Assembly: GCF_029623955.1 (NCBI RefSeq)
Contig: NZ_JARSBP010000013.1
Location: forward strand, 1-64,000
Direction of reading: 5' to 3'
Origin: Mycobacterium sp. 236(2023)
GTDB lineage: Bacteria > Actinomycetota > Actinomycetes > Mycobacteriales > Mycobacteriaceae
Length of the DNA: 64,000 nucleotides
Each line of letters starts with the position of its first letter. The first letter of the stretch is position 1. The notes beneath the pieces were generated by a model that was not told where the DNA came from, did no database searches, and saw nothing but the letters and a program-made list of their open reading frames with translations. The translations under genes were made by a program, and so were the position numbers. Positions 17,390 through 26,111 of the stretch are shown piece by piece.

Positions 17390-18579
17390 CCGAGCGCGAT
17401 TACGGCGTGGGGCTGTCCGCGGCGGACCGCGACTTTCGCGATGAGGTCAGGGCCTTCCTCACGGCCGCGCTAGCGCAGGACGTCCGCGCCGTCGCCGGTA
17501 GCGAGACCGCTCGTCTGGATCGAATGCGGTTGTGGCAGAAACGGCTTCACGAGGCCGGGCTCGCCGCCATCTCCTGGCCGACAGAGTTCGGTGGCCGTAG
17601 TGCAACGCCCGTGCAGCAGCTGATATTCAACGCGGAGATGGCGGCAGCCCGCACCCCCGAGCCCATCAACCGCAGCGCCATCAACCAGCTCGGTCCGACG
17701 ATCATCCAGTGGGGCACAGACGATCAGCGCGCGTACTATTTACCGCGCATTCTGTCGGCCGAGGACGTGTGGTGTCAGGGGTTCAGCGAACCCGGTGCGG
17801 GCAGCGACCTGGCCTCACTCTCGACGCAGGCCGTCATCGACGGCGAGGAACTCGTCATCACCGGCCAGAAAGTGTGGACCTCGAAGGCGCACTACGCCAA
17901 TCGCATCTATCTGCTCGCACGCACGGACCCCGAAGCCGAACCGCGCAAGGGCATCAGTTACGTGCTCGCCGATCTCGACACCACAGGGATCGACGTGCGC
18001 CCGATTCGTCAGATATCCGGCGACGCCGAGTTCAGCGAGGTGTTCTTCGATGCCGCCCGGGTTCCGATCCGCAACGTGCTGGGCCCGCTGCACGACGGCT
18101 GGAGGGTCGCCAAGTCGACGCTCGGCTACGAGCGCGTCGGCCAGAGCCGCACGCACCGCATAGAGCGCCGCCTGCGCATCCTCATCGACATGGCGCGCGA
18201 AGGTGACCACCTCAGCGCCAACGGATTCGATGACGACTACATCGCCGATCACCTGGTGCGCTTCACCGCCCAGGTGGAGGCGCTGCGGCAGATCGCGGCT
18301 CAGGCGACAGCCGCAGGCGTTCGCGGAGTCAGCCCCGGACCCGAGGCGTCGATGGCCAAGCTGCTCACCTCGGAGGTCGATCAGGCAATGGCCACCTTTG
18401 GCCTCGACCTGGCCGGGGCCGCCGGTGTTCTCGAACGCGGTTCGCCGTCGGCTGCGAAGAAGGGAAACGTAGCCAAGAGTTACCTGCTGATGCGCGCCGC
18501 GACGTTCGGGGCCGGAACCTCTGAGATACAGCGCAATGTCGTCGCCGAGAGACTGTTGGGGCTGCCTCGTGACCCATGA
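17386..18579 (+). CDS. Acyl-CoA dehydrogenase, large/FAD-binding type subunit (FadE)
   Basis: 397 residues from the GTG overlapping the SRPBCC stop. It has ACAD_N, middle and C-terminal domains; FAD-contact motif QGFSEPGAGSDLAS, KVWTSKAHYAN and C-terminal AGTSEIQRN. The base glutamate found in medium-chain dehydrogenases (YEGT) is Ala here (FGAGTSEIQ), so the base must come from another helix or from a partner subunit. The immediately following gene encodes a second, divergent ACAD, matching the heterotetrameric FadE pairs that act on steroid-CoA side chains in mycobacteria. Confidence 0.9.
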   Translation: MTERDYGVGLSAADRDFRDEVRAFLTAALAQDVRAVAGSETARLDRMRLWQKRLHEAGLAAISWPTEFGGRSATPVQQLIFNAEMAAARTPEPINRSAINQLGPTIIQWGTDDQRAYYLPRILSAEDVWCQGFSEPGAGSDLASLSTQAVIDGEELVITGQKVWTSKAHYANRIYLLARTDPEAEPRKGISYVLADLDTTGIDVRPIRQISGDAEFSEVFFDAARVPIRNVLGPLHDGWRVAKSTLGYERVGQSRTHRIERRLRILIDMAREGDHLSANGFDDDYIADHLVRFTAQVEALRQIAAQATAAGVRGVSPGPEASMAKLLTSEVDQAMATFGLDLAGAAGVLERGSPSAAKKGNVAKSYLLMRAATFGAGTSEIQRNVVAERLLGLPRDP

Positions 18580-19624
18580 ACTCGAACCGTCCCTGCACGA
18601 CATCGCCGATATCGCAGTAGAACTCGCCGAACTGCGTACGACTGCCGATGACATCCTCGCCCGGATGTGGTCGGTCGGCCGCACGCGCGCACTGCTCGAC
18701 TCGTCGGGCCCCGCCTACGACGATGACCTGTGGAAGGCGGTCATCGAACTGGGCTGGGCGGACGTCCTCGTCGACGAATCGCGGGGTGGCGGCGGGGGCG
18801 GCATGCGCGAACTGTGCGTACTCGCCGAGGCCTCCGGAGCGGCTGCGCTCCCCGTGTCACTTGCGGCTTCCGCGGCGGCGAACTGGTGCGAGGGGCGGTG
18901 TGCGAAGGGCGTCACTGTGATTATGGGCCCTGCCGACGCAGTACTCAGCGGAGACGAAGTATCCGGCCGCTGGCCACTCGTCCCCTTCGCAGGTGTAGCG
19001 GACAGAATGCTGGTGATCGCCCGACGCGATGGTGAAACCGTGCTCGGGATCGTCGAGGCCGACGCCCGGGGTGTGCGTAGAGAACTCGAGCAGCCACTCG
19101 ATCACAGCCCCGCGGCGACCGTGACGCTCGATGGAGCGCCGTTCCGCCCGTTGACGTCCGGTGAGGATGCCGTGCGCCGCCATCGCGAGGCGACAAGCAG
19201 AGCGCGGCTTGCGACCGTGGCGGAGTTGATCGGGATCGCCTCCGCCGCAAACGATGCTGCGGTCGAGTACGCCAAGATGCGCGTGACATTCGGACGACCG
19301 ATCGGAGCTCGGCAGGCGATCAAGCACCGCCTCGTCGATCAGCGCTGTGCGATCGAGGTCGCTCGCGCTTTGGTGAACCGAGCCGCCGACGCGTGCGATC
19401 TGGGCCATCCCGACCGCGATGCTCTGGTGTCTCTCGCCGTGTTCTGGGCGATCGACTCGTTGCGTCGCGTACCTGAAGGGGCTACGCAGGTGTTCGGGGG
19501 GATCGCCTACACCTGGGAGCACGATGCACATGTACATCTGCGGCGCGCGGCGACCAGAGTGGCGACGCTCGGCTCTCGGGCCCAGCACCGCGCCGTGGTG
19601 ACGGAGTGGACTGGCATGCGTTGA
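18569..19624 (+). CDS. Acyl-CoA dehydrogenase-like partner subunit (FadE)
   Basis: 351 residues from a GTG inside the end of the preceding FadE (11-base overlap). An ACAD fold is visible in the C-terminal half (VEYAKMRVTFGRPIGARQAIKH and YTWEHDAHVHLRRA), while the N-terminal half is divergent and includes a Gly run (SRGGGGGGM). It lacks the QGFSEP-type FAD motif of its neighbour. Expected to form an alpha2beta2 enzyme with it, each contributing part of the FAD sites. An in-frame ATG further upstream is less likely because it lies deep in the preceding gene. Confidence 0.87.
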   Translation: MTHELEPSLHDIADIAVELAELRTTADDILARMWSVGRTRALLDSSGPAYDDDLWKAVIELGWADVLVDESRGGGGGGMRELCVLAEASGAAALPVSLAASAAANWCEGRCAKGVTVIMGPADAVLSGDEVSGRWPLVPFAGVADRMLVIARRDGETVLGIVEADARGVRRELEQPLDHSPAATVTLDGAPFRPLTSGEDAVRRHREATSRARLATVAELIGIASAANDAAVEYAKMRVTFGRPIGARQAIKHRLVDQRCAIEVARALVNRAADACDLGHPDRDALVSLAVFWAIDSLRRVPEGATQVFGGIAYTWEHDAHVHLRRAATRVATLGSRAQHRAVVTEWTGMR

Positions 19625-19633
19625 CGAATCCCG

Positions 19634-20083
19634 TCAGGCGGGATCGGGCCTGCCGAATTCCATGATGAGGTGCGTCAGACGCAGCTCAGCGATACGCCAG
19701 GACCCTTCGGCGCGCACCCACCGATCGTGGTAGTGGCCGAACGCCGTCAACGACGTCCCGTTCTCCCAGACCACTCTCTCTTGCACCGCCCAGATCGCCC
19801 GCACCTCATCGGCGGAGACGACTTCGAATTCCGGTGAGTGCACCTGATGGGCGGTCATCGCCTCGGCGACCGCAGATCTGACCGCGGTGAGCACATCGCC
19901 GCGGCCCACGATCGCCACCGATGACGGATCGTCTCCGGCGAGATCGAAGGCGACGTCCTCGGTGAGCAGGTCACCGAGAGCTGACCACGCCTTGGTGTCC
20001 ATCAATCGGCAGTACTGCGCCTTCGCCTGTTCCAGTTGCGAATACACGATCAGCGCTTCGAGGTCACCTCCCGAATCGGTCAC
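19634..20083 (-). CDS. SnoaL/NTF2-like protein
   Basis: 149 residues with the cone-shaped NTF2-like fold pattern: N-terminal helices (LIVYSQLEQAKAQYCRLMDTKAW), then strands with EFEVVSADEVRAIWAVQERV and the YHDRWVRAEGSWRI signature. Members include small dehydratases, isomerases (ketosteroid isomerase fold) and ligand-binding proteins. The gene begins GTG overlapping the P450 stop (GTGA), so it probably works on the product of that P450. Catalytic residues cannot be assigned. Confidence 0.82.
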   Translation of the reverse strand: MTDSGGDLEALIVYSQLEQAKAQYCRLMDTKAWSALGDLLTEDVAFDLAGDDPSSVAIVGRGDVLTAVRSAVAEAMTAHQVHSPEFEVVSADEVRAIWAVQERVVWENGTSLTAFGHYHDRWVRAEGSWRIAELRLTHLIMEFGRPDPA

Positions 20084-21300
20084 GTCAGCTCGAGTTCGAG
20101 GTGGTCAAGCCGTCGCACCAAGATGCTGGGCAGCCAACGGCCCACTTCCACGGCCCTGATCCAGCCGGTGCGCTCCAACGTTGTGCGCAACACTGTCATC
20201 GCCTCCAGCCGAGCGAGCGCGGCACCGACGCAGAAGTGCGCACCCTTGCCAAAAGTCATGTGGCTCTTGCCCCGTGGGCGGTCCAGCCGGAACTGGTCCG
20301 GGTCATCGAACTGACTCGGATCGCGGTTGACGGCGCCCCACAGCAGCAGTAGCCGCGACCCGGCAGACAGCGGTACTCCCCCGAGCGTGGTGTCGGAGAC
20401 GACGTGCCGGTAATGCCCACGGAATGGAGGTTCGAATCTCAGAGTCTCCTCGATGAAGGCGGGCAGCAGTTCGGGCTCGTCCCTCAGCCTGCGCTGCACA
20501 TCGCGACGGGTGGCCAGCAGCCACATCGCTGTGCCTAGGAGCGAGGCAGTCGATTCGCCGCCCGCACTGAATAGGGTCAGCATGATCACCCGCGCCGACG
20601 TGTCATCAAGCCGACCTGACCCGCATGCCGTCGCGAGGTCGCCCAGCAGATTGTCGCCGGGATCGGCTGCAGCGCGCTCGAAGTGCTCGCTGATGTAGCC
20701 GCTGAGTTCGACCGCGGCCATGGCTGCTGCGTTCAGCTGTTCTGCGGAGACCAGTCCGTCGAGCAGTTGCGTGGTGGCGTATCCGGACGCGATGAGCATG
20801 TCGACATCCTCGGCAGGCAAGCCGATGATCCGCGCCACCACCATCATCGGGAACCGATTCGCGACCGAGCTCATCCATTCGATGCGACCGGCCTCAATAC
20901 CGTTGGTCAGCAGCCCATTAGCCGTCTCACCGACGAACTGCTGGGCTGAGTTGATGCGCTTGGCGGCGAGCTGCGGAACGAGCATCTTGCGGTGCAGCGC
21001 GTGCGCCGGGTCATCGGCTGTCGCCAAGACGTGCGACGCCCCGCCCAGCCCCTCCATTTCCACCGCGCCGACCCCATCCTCTGGCGAGTACGTCATGGCG
21101 GCAGTCAGATTCGACGAAAAGATCTCGGGCCGCGCGATGGCCTCGTTGACTTCGTCCCAACCGCATACGACGTGGAAGGACGAATCTCCGATGCGGTGCA
21201 CTGGCCCCGTCGCCCGCAGCCGGTCGTACAACGGGTAGGGATCCTGGATGTTGGCGTCGTCGAAGAAGTCGATGGTGCCACGCTCGCTGCGTACCGTCAT
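20080..21300 (-). CDS. Cytochrome P450, with Ser at the usual catalytic Thr
   Basis: 406 residues from the ATG; in-frame upstream sequence overlaps the neighbouring P450 and is rejected. I-helix AGGEST (about 246-251), K-helix EETLR (about 284-288), heme loop FGKGAHFCVGA (Cys about 357). In the I-helix the acid is Glu but the following Thr is replaced by Ser, which can alter proton delivery. Class I bacterial P450, dependent on ferredoxin. Encoded with a second P450 upstream and an NTF2-like gene downstream. Confidence 0.94.
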   Translation of the reverse strand: MTVRSERGTIDFFDDANIQDPYPLYDRLRATGPVHRIGDSSFHVVCGWDEVNEAIARPEIFSSNLTAAMTYSPEDGVGAVEMEGLGGASHVLATADDPAHALHRKMLVPQLAAKRINSAQQFVGETANGLLTNGIEAGRIEWMSSVANRFPMMVVARIIGLPAEDVDMLIASGYATTQLLDGLVSAEQLNAAAMAAVELSGYISEHFERAAADPGDNLLGDLATACGSGRLDDTSARVIMLTLFSAGGESTASLLGTAMWLLATRRDVQRRLRDEPELLPAFIEETLRFEPPFRGHYRHVVSDTTLGGVPLSAGSRLLLLWGAVNRDPSQFDDPDQFRLDRPRGKSHMTFGKGAHFCVGAALARLEAMTVLRTTLERTGWIRAVEVGRWLPSILVRRLDHLELELT

Positions 21301-21343
21301 CGTCGCGGGTACCTTCCAGCCTGAACGTGTGCGTCGCCGAAGA

Positions 21344-22558
21344 TCAGCGGTAGTCCAGAGTGACCGGCAGTCGATCGTAGGTGTGCACGAGAGACGATGG
21401 CCGAAGTACACCCTCGCCCGTAACGCGAAGTCCCTTCGTCCGCTTGATCAATTCATCGAGAACGACGCGGGCTTCACGCCGGGCCAGTGCGGCGCCCATG
21501 CAGAAGTGCTCTCCCACTCCGAAACCGAGGTGTCCCGCGGCGTCGGCGCGGTGGACATCGAATTGTTCGGCGGTCGGGCCCCAGTGGTCGACGTCGCGGT
21601 TGGCAGAGGCGTACGCCAGCAGGAGACCGTCGCCTTCGCGAATCGTTCCACCGCGCACGTCGATGTCCTGCGCGGCTTGACGCGCCATGCTCATCACGGG
21701 CGTCCACCAACGCAGCACCTCCTCCACCGCGTTGTTGCCCACCTCGGGATCGGCGAGCGCTTGCTGGGCTTGGTCGGGATGCATGTCGAAACACGCTGCG
21801 ATGCCGGCGATCAGACTCTGGGTGGTTTCGCTGCCGGCAGCGAGCAGGGTGAGCGCGTACGTCATCACCTGGATCTCGTTGAACGGCTCACCGTCGATAC
21901 GCACTTGGGACAGCATCGACAGCAGATCGTCGGTGGGCGCGCTCGCGCGCTCGGCGACGAGCGCCATCAGATAGGGCGCCACCTCTCCGAAGATGGTCTC
22001 CATGTCACTGTCGTCGGCCACACCGCTGCCGACCTTGGCGATCGTGGTGGCCCAGCCCGCCACCTTGGCCCAGTCCTCCTCCGGCACGCCGAGGAGGTGG
22101 GCGAAGACGTACACGGGGAACGGTTCAGCGACCCGCTCGATCCAGTCGAACTCGCCATCGGGCAGGTCGTCGAAGATCGAGGCGATCACCTCGCGAACAC
22201 GTGTCTCTATCTTGGCCACGGCCGCCGGGGTGAAGCGCACGCCGATCGCCTTGCGGTGCGCACGATGCTCCGGTGGGTCCATGAAGAGGATCCCGCGGCC
22301 GCCGTACCCCTGTGGGTCACGACCCTCGCGATGCGCGATCAGGTCCATCATGATCGCGATACGTTCGGACTTGAACTTCTCGGGCCGTGCGGAGATCGTC
22401 TTGATGTCGTCGTATTTGGTGACGACCCAGAACTTGCCCTGCTCATACCAGTGCACCGGGTCGGTCTCACGCAGCTGTCGGAACGTCGCGTTGGGGTCAC
22501 CGAGGTAGAACGAAGCGTCGTCAAAACGGGCTTCGGACAGGGCTGTGGTCGTCACCAT
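21344..22558 (-). CDS. Cytochrome P450
   Basis: 404 residues. I-helix AAGSETT, K-helix EEVLRWW and heme loop FGVGEHFCMGA are all intact; the DPPEHRAHRKAI segment is typical of bacterial P450s acting on sterol-like or terpenoid substrates. The ATG lies six bases after a TATTGT hexamer on the coding strand and only AGGA precedes it, so the mRNA may be leaderless. Head of a minus-strand operon with a second P450 and an NTF2-like protein, divergent from the CoA-transferase fusion gene. Confidence 0.94.
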   Translation of the reverse strand: MVTTTALSEARFDDASFYLGDPNATFRQLRETDPVHWYEQGKFWVVTKYDDIKTISARPEKFKSERIAIMMDLIAHREGRDPQGYGGRGILFMDPPEHRAHRKAIGVRFTPAAVAKIETRVREVIASIFDDLPDGEFDWIERVAEPFPVYVFAHLLGVPEEDWAKVAGWATTIAKVGSGVADDSDMETIFGEVAPYLMALVAERASAPTDDLLSMLSQVRIDGEPFNEIQVMTYALTLLAAGSETTQSLIAGIAACFDMHPDQAQQALADPEVGNNAVEEVLRWWTPVMSMARQAAQDIDVRGGTIREGDGLLLAYASANRDVDHWGPTAEQFDVHRADAAGHLGFGVGEHFCMGAALARREARVVLDELIKRTKGLRVTGEGVLRPSSLVHTYDRLPVTLDYR

Positions 22559-22563
22559 TCCTG

Positions 22564-22650
22564 AACAATAGAACATTGTGTGTGAATGTGTGAAGCACGT
22601 CTCCGTGCGGTGGGGTTGGACAACAATCGGACGGATACTGTTCAATTGTT
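22564..22650. promoter_or_regulatory. Divergent promoter with two copies of the recurring element
   Basis: Left copy: ACAAT-AGAAC-ATTGT inverted repeat whose lower strand reads ATGTTCTATTGTT. Right copy at 22638-22650: CTGTTCAATTGTT, a full match to the 13-base consensus CTGTTYANTTGTT. They face the divergent P450 and CoA-transferase starts respectively. TATTGT on the lower strand is also the likely -10 box of the P450; TACTGT overlaps the right copy. Confidence 0.55.
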
Positions 22651-22688
22651 GCGTTATGACGACCCACGATGGCAGGAGCTGACGCGAG

Positions 22689-24779
22689 TTGACCGACGCT
22701 GTGCCGTCCTCGGGGTTTCTCTCGGGTATCCGGGTGCTGCAAGACGGCAACGGCGTGACCGGATCTGCGGCCGCTGCGTTGCTCACATTGCTAGGCGCTG
22801 ATGTCACCCGAACAGCACCGACGCGCAGCGGCCGAGCTGGGCCGCTCATTGCCACGTCCAACGGGACGGCGGCGGCCGTAGACCTCGTACTGGACCGCGG
22901 GAAGAACGTGTTGGCCGGGGGGACCGACGCGGACCCGGCCGACTACGACATCGTCATCACCGACGGCGCCGCCTCACCCGTGGTCCCCCGTGACGGGCTT
23001 GTGCTCGTCACGGTGTCGCCTTTTGGTGCGACCGGCCCGCTGCGCCACAGGCCCGGGGGCGAGATCACCATGCAGGCCAGCGGCGGCCTGCTGGCCACCA
23101 TCGAGGACGCCGACGGCGTTCCGGTGCCGGCGCCGGGTTACGTCGCATCAAAGGCTGCGGGCGCGGTGACGGCACTGGCGGCCCTGCACGGGTTGGATCG
23201 CCGCAACCGCGGCGGAGGCGCCGTCGTGGTCGACGTGTCAGCGCAAGAGGCGGTCATCTTCACGGCGGCTTTGCCGGAGTGTGCGCACGTCCTGTACCGA
23301 TGCCCCGGCCGGGCGGGAAGCGGACGCTATCTCGCGCCGTCGGGGGTATTCCCCTGTCGCGACGGCCTGGTCCGTATCACCGCCGTGGAGAACCATCAGT
23401 GGAAGGGACTTCGGGCCGCCCTCGGCGACCCGGAGTGGGCAGTCGGGCTGGACGAGCGGCCCGCCCGCATCGAGAACGCCGACACCATCAACGCCCGCGT
23501 GACCGAGTGGACCTCCGAAAGGCGCAAGGCTGACTGTGCAGACCTGCTGCAGGCCCACGGCGTGCCCTCCACTCCGGTCAATCACCCCTCCGAGCTCCTC
23601 GCATCGCCACAAATCGCGTACCGCGGGTCGCTGCATTCCGTTCAACTCGACGGAACCGACACCGTGGTCCTCGGTCCGCCATGGTCCATCAACCGGGGGT
23701 CCCCGACCGCGCAGGCGCGGCGGCAGGGGCTCGCCGGCCTGCGCATCGCCGAACTGACCCATGTTCTGGCGGGCCCGATCGTAGGTGCGCTGCTTGGTGC
23801 CATGGGCGCCACCGTGGCCCGAATCGAGGACCCCGAACGACTCGACATATACCGCCGCAGTGGGCCGTTCGCTGATGGTGTCGCAGGCCCGGAGCGGGGC
23901 GCCTACTACGCCGTGGCCAATCATTCCAAGCGCAGCGTGTTGCTCGATCCGGCGCGCGCCCGCGAAGACGTGGCTGCCATCCTCGCCGATTCGGACGTGC
24001 TGATCGAGAACGTGGGCTCCTCTCGGCTGCTGCGGCTCGCGGTTGACCCGGGCCAGCTCGCCGAATCGGGGCGGTTGACGCTGCGTGTCTCAGGCTTCGG
24101 CTCAGATGGCCCGCTGGCGGGATACCGCGTGTACGCCAACAATGTTCAGTCCTATGGCGGGCTCGCAGGCCTGACCACGGCAGTTGACGGGACTCCCGCG
24201 CGCTTGGCGACCGTGCTCGCAGACCCCCTGTCGTCGGTGGTCGGCGCCGTGGTGATCGCCGCGTGGGCGATTGGGCCGTGTCGAGGCGCCGGAGCGGTCG
24301 TCGATCTCTCGATGGCCGAGGTGGTGGCATCGACCGTGTCCGAGTTCGTGGCGGCCGCGATGACCGAACACCAGTCGCCGTGCGATTCCGTAGCCCGCGG
24401 TGTCCACCGCGCCACCGACAATCGTTGGGTCGCAGTCGAACTGCGCGATGAACAGCGGCAACCAGAACAGGCCGAGTTCGTGGCGATGCTCATCGCCACG
24501 AACCGGGCCGACGACGCAGCCTTCAAACTGCAGGGTGCAGGCATCGAAGCCGCGGTCATCCGCCGCGCCGACGAACTGGTCACCGACCCGCACCTGGCAG
24601 CTCGCGGATTCTTCCCCGAGATCGCACATCCCGACCCCGATCTCGGCACCGGCCAGCTGGTCGGGTTGCCGTGGCGGTTCTCCGGCGAGGGCCCGGTGCC
24701 ACTCGCACCGCCGCCCGCACTCGGGAGTTCGACTGCCGACTACACGAGGACATCGCATGCCGACACCACCACCATCTGA
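22689..24779 (+). CDS. Tandem-domain family III CoA-transferase (CaiB/BaiF), N-terminal half probably inactive
   Basis: 696 residues, about 1.75 times a single-domain enzyme. Two CaiB-like halves join near residue 335 (QGLAGLRIAELTHVLAG begins the second). The second half has the catalytic aspartate in VLADPLSSVVGA; the aligned site in the first half reads GYVASKAAGA and has no Asp, so only one active site per fusion is expected. It also lacks the usual opening GxxVLDL...GP motif of the first domain. TTG start with GCAGGAGC upstream. Forms an operon with DUF35 and thiolase-like genes. Family members move CoA between acids, so this could activate a pathway acid. Confidence 0.87.
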   Translation: MTDAVPSSGFLSGIRVLQDGNGVTGSAAAALLTLLGADVTRTAPTRSGRAGPLIATSNGTAAAVDLVLDRGKNVLAGGTDADPADYDIVITDGAASPVVPRDGLVLVTVSPFGATGPLRHRPGGEITMQASGGLLATIEDADGVPVPAPGYVASKAAGAVTALAALHGLDRRNRGGGAVVVDVSAQEAVIFTAALPECAHVLYRCPGRAGSGRYLAPSGVFPCRDGLVRITAVENHQWKGLRAALGDPEWAVGLDERPARIENADTINARVTEWTSERRKADCADLLQAHGVPSTPVNHPSELLASPQIAYRGSLHSVQLDGTDTVVLGPPWSINRGSPTAQARRQGLAGLRIAELTHVLAGPIVGALLGAMGATVARIEDPERLDIYRRSGPFADGVAGPERGAYYAVANHSKRSVLLDPARAREDVAAILADSDVLIENVGSSRLLRLAVDPGQLAESGRLTLRVSGFGSDGPLAGYRVYANNVQSYGGLAGLTTAVDGTPARLATVLADPLSSVVGAVVIAAWAIGPCRGAGAVVDLSMAEVVASTVSEFVAAAMTEHQSPCDSVARGVHRATDNRWVAVELRDEQRQPEQAEFVAMLIATNRADDAAFKLQGAGIEAAVIRRADELVTDPHLAARGFFPEIAHPDPDLGTGQLVGLPWRFSGEGPVPLAPPPALGSSTADYTRTSHADTTTI

Positions 24780-24996
24780 TCGCGCCACCGTGTGGTCATC
24801 GACGTTCATTCCGTCGAGGTCGCCGTTTTCTGATTTCGGTACCGACGGCTACAGCGTCGCGTGGGTCGACACCACCGAGGGACGCATCCAGGTGCTGGTC
24901 GAAGGCGACCGACCGGCTCCGGGCACCATCGGTGCGGTGGTTGTGAGGACCCTCGACGAGCAGGCGGTCAACGTCTTCTCCGCGGGTGCCGCATGA
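24757..24996 (+). CDS. Minimal DUF35 OB-fold protein without zinc ribbon
   Basis: 79 residues. Only the OB-fold part of a DUF35 protein is present (ATVWSSTFIPSRSPF, then DGYSVAWVDTTEGRIQVLVEG and IGAVV); there are no cysteines, so the usual N-terminal zinc ribbon is missing. GAGGA lies six bases before the ATG. Overlaps the CoA-transferase by 23 bases and the thiolase-like gene by four. Most likely the small partner of the adjacent thiolase-like protein. Confidence 0.8.
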   Translation: MPTPPPSDRATVWSSTFIPSRSPFSDFGTDGYSVAWVDTTEGRIQVLVEGDRPAPGTIGAVVVRTLDEQAVNVFSAGAA

Positions 24997-26111
24997 ACAC
25001 GACATATCTCACCGGAGTCGGGGTCACTGAGTTCGGCAGACATGGCGAGATCCCGCTGTCGGACCTCGGTGTCGCTGCGGCTCGAAAAGCCTTGGCGGAC
25101 GCCGATATCGACTATGCCGAGGTCGGCGAGGTGTTCACCGCGTCGGCGCTGGCACCGCCCCAGACAGGCTTGAAGGTCGCCCTTGCGTTGGGGCGCACAG
25201 GGATTCCCGTCACCGCGACTGAAAGCGCCTCGGCAGGCGGTCTTGTCGCGCTTCGCCACGCTGTGTGGGCGGTCGCGTCCGGACGCTGTCGAACAGCCTT
25301 GGCGATCGGCTACGAGAAGACAACCGCGCTGGAACCGGGCGGTGTCGTTCCCGCTGCGGTCGGCTTCTGGGATCGCTTCCCCCCGCAAACCCACTATGCG
25401 ATCGAAGCGGCACGGTGGCTGTACGACTCAGGCTGCGGGCCCGATGTCATCGCAGCGGTGGCGGCCAAGTCGCACAACCACGCCCGGCTGAACCCGCTGG
25501 CGGCCAGGCGAAGCGTCGACCCGGTGACCGTCGCCGACGTCCTCGGCGCGCGCATGGTGGCCGACCCCCTGACCAAGATGATGTGCCACGCCTCCGTCGA
25601 CGGAGGCGCGGCAGTGGTCGTCACTGCCCAACCACGCCCCCGGTCGGTATCGGTGCTGTCTATCGAACAGACCAGCTGGCCAGCAGATCCGGCCTGGCCG
25701 CTCGTCGGGCCCGTCGTGGGGCCGCCGTCGCAGTTGACTCTTACCGCTCAACGGGCGTACGCGGCGGCCGGCGTGACGCCTCCCGACATCGACGTGGTAT
25801 CCCTGCACGACATGTGCGCCAGTGAGGAGATCACGGCTCTCGTGGCGATGGGACTGGCCGACTCATCCGACATCGTGAAGCTGGCCGAGGCCGGCGCCCT
25901 CGCCTACGACGGTGCACTCCCGGTGAACACCGACGGCGGCTGCATCGCACGTGGCCACCCGATCGGCGCCACTGGCCTCGCGCAAACCGCGGAGGTGGTC
26001 GTCCAACTTCGCGGCGAGGCGGAGCACCGACAGGTGCGCAGTCCGCGCATCGGGTTGGTTCAGGCCGTGGGAGGCGGTGGCTCGTGTGCCGCCGCCGTCC
26101 TCAGAGCGTGA
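24993..26111 (+). CDS. Thiolase-family protein with Ser in place of the nucleophilic Cys
   Basis: 372 residues, thiolase fold (YLTGVGVTEFGRHG start; NTDGGCIARGHPIGATG near the C-terminus, keeping the His of that motif). The segment that carries the nucleophile reads ESASAGGLVAL, so Cys is replaced by Ser/Ala. The mid-region Tyr motif of Ltp2-type aldolases reads SLHDMCAS, so it is also not a close Ltp2 copy. Probably a degradative acyl-CoA lyase or condensing enzyme with changed chemistry, acting with the DUF35 gene that overlaps it by ATGA. Ends exactly adjacent to a convergent CoA-transferase. Confidence 0.85.
   Translation: MNTTYLTGVGVTEFGRHGEIPLSDLGVAAARKALADADIDYAEVGEVFTASALAPPQTGLKVALALGRTGIPVTATESASAGGLVALRHAVWAVASGRCRTALAIGYEKTTALEPGGVVPAAVGFWDRFPPQTHYAIEAARWLYDSGCGPDVIAAVAAKSHNHARLNPLAARRSVDPVTVADVLGARMVADPLTKMMCHASVDGGAAVVVTAQPRPRSVSVLSIEQTSWPADPAWPLVGPVVGPPSQLTLTAQRAYAAAGVTPPDIDVVSLHDMCASEEITALVAMGLADSSDIVKLAEAGALAYDGALPVNTDGGCIARGHPIGATGLAQTAEVVVQLRGEAEHRQVRSPRIGLVQAVGGGGSCAAAVLRA

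Noticed and set aside
19622..19636. TGACG-N5-CGTCA repeat between FadE and NTF2 genes as terminator
   Set aside because: Five-bp stem without a T run; could occur by chance.
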